A DNA stretch of 64,000 nucleotides from a virus. The notes beneath the pieces were generated by a model. The model had not been told where the DNA came from. It searched no databases and saw nothing but the letters and a program-made list of their open reading frames with translations. Position numbers and translations under genes: made by a program. Location: IMG/VR virus record IMGVR_UViG_3300027754_000041, positions 107,523-171,522 of that record; one strand, 5' to 3'. This document shows, piece after piece, positions 61,621 to 64,000 of the stretch; position 1 is the stretch's first letter, and each line of letters opens with the position of its first letter.

Positions 61621-62889
61621 TTAACTCCCAATATCCATAATAATCAAAGCCGCATTTTTTGCGTCAGTCATAACATCTGAACTCACTGTTGCATTAATCC
61701 AGTTGCTACCATTCCATTGTAGCACTTGACCCGAACTTGCGCTAGTAATTGTTACATCACCAACATCATCCAAAATAGAAACGCTTGGAATTGCAGCCCA
61801 AGCCAGACCTGTAGAAGTTGAAGAGTTAGCTTTTAAGAAATAACCATCTGTTCCCACTGCAAGACGACCAACAGTATTGTCAGCAGTTCCTACAATTAAA
61901 TCACCTTTTGCATCAATCGTATTAAGAAGCGCATTGATTGGGACTGCACCAATTTCTGTCCACGCAGAACTATAATAAACATAAGTTCCGCCATTTCCAG
62001 AGTTAAACCATATTTGACCAGCTATAGGAGAAGATGGAGCCGTATCAGAGACCATTGCAGCCATACCCGAAGCACCGACTTCAACCCAGTAAGAATCATA
62101 ATAAACAAATGTTTGAGCAGTATCTGTTTTAAACCATAAAGCACCCGCCGCTGGTGAAACTGGGGCAGTTAACGAGTTAGTTGCACCACCACCAGAACCT
62201 AAATCATTATATGTTGAACCGTCATTAGTGAACTGCCATTTATCTGTTGTTTCATTCCAACGAATTGCAGTTGTTGATGACCCACCACGAAGAACTTCAA
62301 TACCCGCATTTTCTGTTGGAGTGCCAGTTATAAAATCTGAATTAAGCGTAATAATATTGTCAGCAATATTTAATGTTGCTGTGTTTACTGTTGTTGTTGT
62401 ACCGTTAACAGTTAAATTACCAGTAACTGTAAGATTATTAGAAATAGTTATGTTTGAAGCAAGAGCTGTTACACCAGCATTTGTGATGGTAACATCACCA
62501 GATAATGCTGTATAGGTTGGAACTCCAGTAGAGTTTGCCAAAACAATTTGAGCAGAAGTTCCAGAGGCTAGTTTTGTTAATGCAATAGCTGCAGCCGAGT
62601 TAATATCGGCATTGACAATTGTATTTGATGAGATCTGTATATTACCGTTTGCAGATGCTGTAAGATCCCCTGAAACAGTTACATATGTAGGAATACCTGT
62701 AGCATTTGCTAATACAACCTGACCAGAACTTCCAGAAGCAAGTTTTGAAAGATCAATTGCAGCAGAAGTTGAAACATCAGCATTAGCAATTGTGCCATCA
62801 GCAATCATGATGCTTGTAACTACACCAGTATCGCCAGTAGTTACAATTTGACCTGATTCAGATAAAGATTGATTTTGAAGATTAGGCAT
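61621..62889 (-). CDS. Tail fibre with repeat shaft
   Basis: 422 residues. Head MPNLQNQSLSESGQIVTTGD; ~residues 20-130 with repeated IANADVSTSAAIDLSKLASGSSGQ and INSAAAIALTKLASGTSAQ units; middle TLNIADNIITLNSDFITGTPTENAGIEVLRGGSSTTAIRWNETTDKWQFTNDGSTYN, which is shared with the long fibre 47356-49182; then two ~45-residue PSSPIAGQIWFNS/PVSPAAGALWFKT units and a C-terminal shaft. The shared middle makes it a paralogue of the long fibre. Attachment to the baseplate or neck is inferred. Confidence 0.75.
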   Translation of the reverse strand: MPNLQNQSLSESGQIVTTGDTGVVTSIMIADGTIANADVSTSAAIDLSKLASGSSGQVVLANATGIPTYVTVSGDLTASANGNIQISSNTIVNADINSAAAIALTKLASGTSAQIVLANSTGVPTYTALSGDVTITNAGVTALASNITISNNLTVTGNLTVNGTTTTVNTATLNIADNIITLNSDFITGTPTENAGIEVLRGGSSTTAIRWNETTDKWQFTNDGSTYNDLGSGGGATNSLTAPVSPAAGALWFKTDTAQTFVYYDSYWVEVGASGMAAMVSDTAPSSPIAGQIWFNSGNGGTYVYYSSAWTEIGAVPINALLNTIDAKGDLIVGTADNTVGRLAVGTDGYFLKANSSTSTGLAWAAIPSVSILDDVGDVTITSASSGQVLQWNGSNWINATVSSDVMTDAKNAALIIMDIGS

Positions 62890-63214
62890 ATTCTACACCG
62901 CTAATGGTAAATGTAACAGCATTTGCTGTAACTTGATCTACATAGATTTTACTATTAGCAGGTATAACTACTGATGTATTATAATACACAACATTATTTG
63001 CCAATACAGTAACATTGCTTATCACCTTGTTATTAGCCGCAGCTGTTGCTGCACCAACAAGAATGTGAATGCTACATACAGCATTGGAAGAAGTTGTATT
63101 GCAAAGATTAATATTTTTAATAATTGAATAATTACCAGAAACATTAGCTGTTGTGTAAGCATTTGTAGCCGTTCCACTGCCTATATAAAAACTTTTTGGC
63201 GTTAAATTAGCCAT
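62882..63214 (-). CDS. Short fibre-base protein (small beta family)
   Basis: 110 residues from ATG 63214 (MANLTPKSFYIGSGTATNAY), placed one base after the upstream stop; the frame is open to 63250 but the extra residues overlap the neighbour. Beta pattern NYSIIKNINLCNTTSSNAVCSIHILVG, SNVTVLANNVVYYNTSVVIPANSKIYVDQ. Resembles 61284-61619 in length and pattern. It probably caps or links fibre subunits. Confidence 0.65.
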   Translation of the reverse strand: MANLTPKSFYIGSGTATNAYTTANVSGNYSIIKNINLCNTTSSNAVCSIHILVGAATAAANNKVISNVTVLANNVVYYNTSVVIPANSKIYVDQVTANAVTFTISGVEYA

Positions 63215-63215
63215 A

Positions 63216-63557
63216 TTATACCCCCATCCAGACAAGAACTTCATTGTCATATGTCGTTGTATTCATATCTTGAATAACAGCTGCGTCAAGGACATGATCT
63301 ACAAATGAACCAGAAATGTGAGCATTGGCAACTGTTCCGTCATACCCTCTTTCAGAAACAGTAAGGGTATTGCTTGCTCTTGAAGAGATTAAAACTTTTT
63401 CTTCTGAAGTGTTACCACGATCCAAAACAATTACAAATGGGTTAGCACCAGATGGGTATGTTGAACCATCAACAACTGAAATTGAAGAAGCGCTATTGCT
63501 GATGTTGGCAGAAAGAGTTGTTCTCAAGACCGCACCGCTAAATTCTCTTCTCAGCAT
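63216..63557 (-). CDS. Small beta-rich structural protein
   Basis: 113 residues: MLRREFSGAVLRTTLSANIS, NSASSISVVDGSTYPSGAN, PFVIVLDRGNTSEEKVLISSRASNTLTVSERGYDGTVA, then HISGSFVDHVLDAAVIQDMN. The pattern STYPSG-PFVIVLDRGxxSEEKVLIxSRxxNTLTVxRGYDGT is widespread in phage virion proteins, usually near head or fibre genes. Function unknown. ATG 63557 has its own context. Confidence 0.75.
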   Translation of the reverse strand: MLRREFSGAVLRTTLSANISNSASSISVVDGSTYPSGANPFVIVLDRGNTSEEKVLISSRASNTLTVSERGYDGTVANAHISGSFVDHVLDAAVIQDMNTTTYDNEVLVWMGV

Positions 63558-63566
63558 ACTAATCTC

Positions 63567-63950
63567 CTAGTCAATGCTGATATCAAGATCGCCTGTTGCG
63601 ATTCTTAAAGTATCCCCAGCATCTGTTGTTTTGTTCGTTGTAAGGGTTCCCCACAATAATAAGTTCCCAGCCGTAAGCGCATCAAAAATACCAATAGCTA
63701 CAGTTGTAGCCGCAGGCATTCCTGCAAAGTCAATATTGCCAGTATTAGATGTTGTTCCGCTTGCCGCAGCAGAAAATGTAGCTGTTTGACGAGCATATGA
63801 GCCGCCAGTAACTTGAGTTCCACCACCAGCGTCTGTTGGAACAACGGTATAAAGCCCCACATAAACAGTGGTTGGCTTAGTATATGTGGCTGTGCCTAAG
63901 AAATGATCAAGTAATTTGTTCTCTAGATAGTCTGAAAGATTCCCTGCCAT
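63567..63950 (-). CDS. Phage tail fibre-associated structural protein
   Basis: 127 residues: MAGNLSDYLENKLLDHFLGT, TYTKPTTVYVGLYTVVPTDAGGGTQVTGGSYARQTATFSAA, NTGNIDFAGMPAATTVAIGIFD, LTTNKTTDAGDTLRIATGDLDISID. The whole pattern is a common small virion protein found in many tailed phages, often annotated as tail fibre or hypothetical. It precedes the 113-residue protein by 9 bases and probably forms the first unit of this transcript. Confidence 0.75.
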   Translation of the reverse strand: MAGNLSDYLENKLLDHFLGTATYTKPTTVYVGLYTVVPTDAGGGTQVTGGSYARQTATFSAAASGTTSNTGNIDFAGMPAATTVAIGIFDALTAGNLLLWGTLTTNKTTDAGDTLRIATGDLDISID

Positions 63951-63953
63951 AAA

Positions 63954-64000
63954 TTAGCCCTCCAAGTTATTATAATACATTTCCTTTTCTTCGTCATTAG
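63954..64000 (-). CDS. C-terminal end of an upstream gene (cut by window edge)
   Basis: The minus strand from 64000 reads an open frame ending NDEEKEMYYNNLEG then TAA at 63956-63954, four bases before the ATG of the next gene. A GGAGG run within the last codons provides the ribosome site of that gene. Too little remains to identify it. Confidence 0.6.
   Translation of the reverse strand, partial: NDEEKEMYYNNLEG

Noticed and set aside
1-64000. Transfer RNA genes, ribosomal RNA, integrase or attachment sites
   Set aside because: I saw no cloverleaf-like sequence, no rRNA and no recombinase; intergenic gaps are mostly below 130 bases and hold only promoters, ribosome sites or gene stubs.

Overview
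The window is a block of virion genes from a large, AT-rich, contractile-tailed phage (myovirus morphology). Almost every gene lies on the minus strand, is packed end to end with TAATG or ATGA overlaps, and reads from high to low coordinates. No integrase, replication, capsid or terminase gene is visible. The host cannot be fixed from sequence. The small fibre-associated proteins and fibre modules resemble those of aquatic T4-like and metagenomic phages, so a low-GC aquatic bacterium is the best guess.

Layout in transcription order (minus strand): 63954-53255 is a fibre and adhesin cluster of short paralogous head-fibre-like proteins, a collagen-like fibre and three tandem beta-propeller fibres made of ~40-residue repeats. 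53187-49242 is a sugar-modification island: a methyltransferase, three glycosyltransferases on the plus strand (the only plus-strand genes here) and a fourth on the minus strand. 49182-38104 is a second adhesin cluster: a long repeat fibre, then eight glycine-rich adhesins in two groups separated by small accessory proteins and by short C-terminal stubs of lost fibre genes. 38081-35696 holds a 2-oxoglutarate oxygenase and neck/connector-like genes. 35694-29237 holds two sheath-like proteins, a terminator-like tail protein and three tail-tube-like paralogues. 29170-28034 is a pair of paralogous tail-assembly chaperone-like proteins behind a good promoter. 28021-4830 encodes very long tail proteins: a 2171-residue tape-measure candidate, a ~1573-residue protein needing a frameshift, and a 3827-residue baseplate hub-like giant. 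4830-1 is the baseplate: a two-domain wall hydrolase split by a frame change, an OB-fold spike-like protein, gp25-like and baseplate J-like proteins.

The most unusual signal is translational. In my manual reading of roughly 12,000 codons of the tail module (1-38 kb), the Arg codon CGG occurs in frame only twice. Each case is exactly where one ORF ends early and the next frame carries the rest of a recognisable protein: a split zinc peptidase/lytic transglycosylase at ~3831 and the 105-residue/1474-residue pair at ~21209. Both junctions have the form Ser codon, then CGG, and a +1 shift that skips the C gives Ser-Gly and restores one long protein. This suggests CGG is avoided and used as a programmed +1 frameshift signal. 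It is a hypothesis, but two independent sites share it.

Other notable points are a staphylococcal-nuclease-like domain inside the giant baseplate protein, tandem triplication of tube and propeller genes, an ~85-base direct repeat flanking the methyltransferase, and fibre stubs recording module loss.
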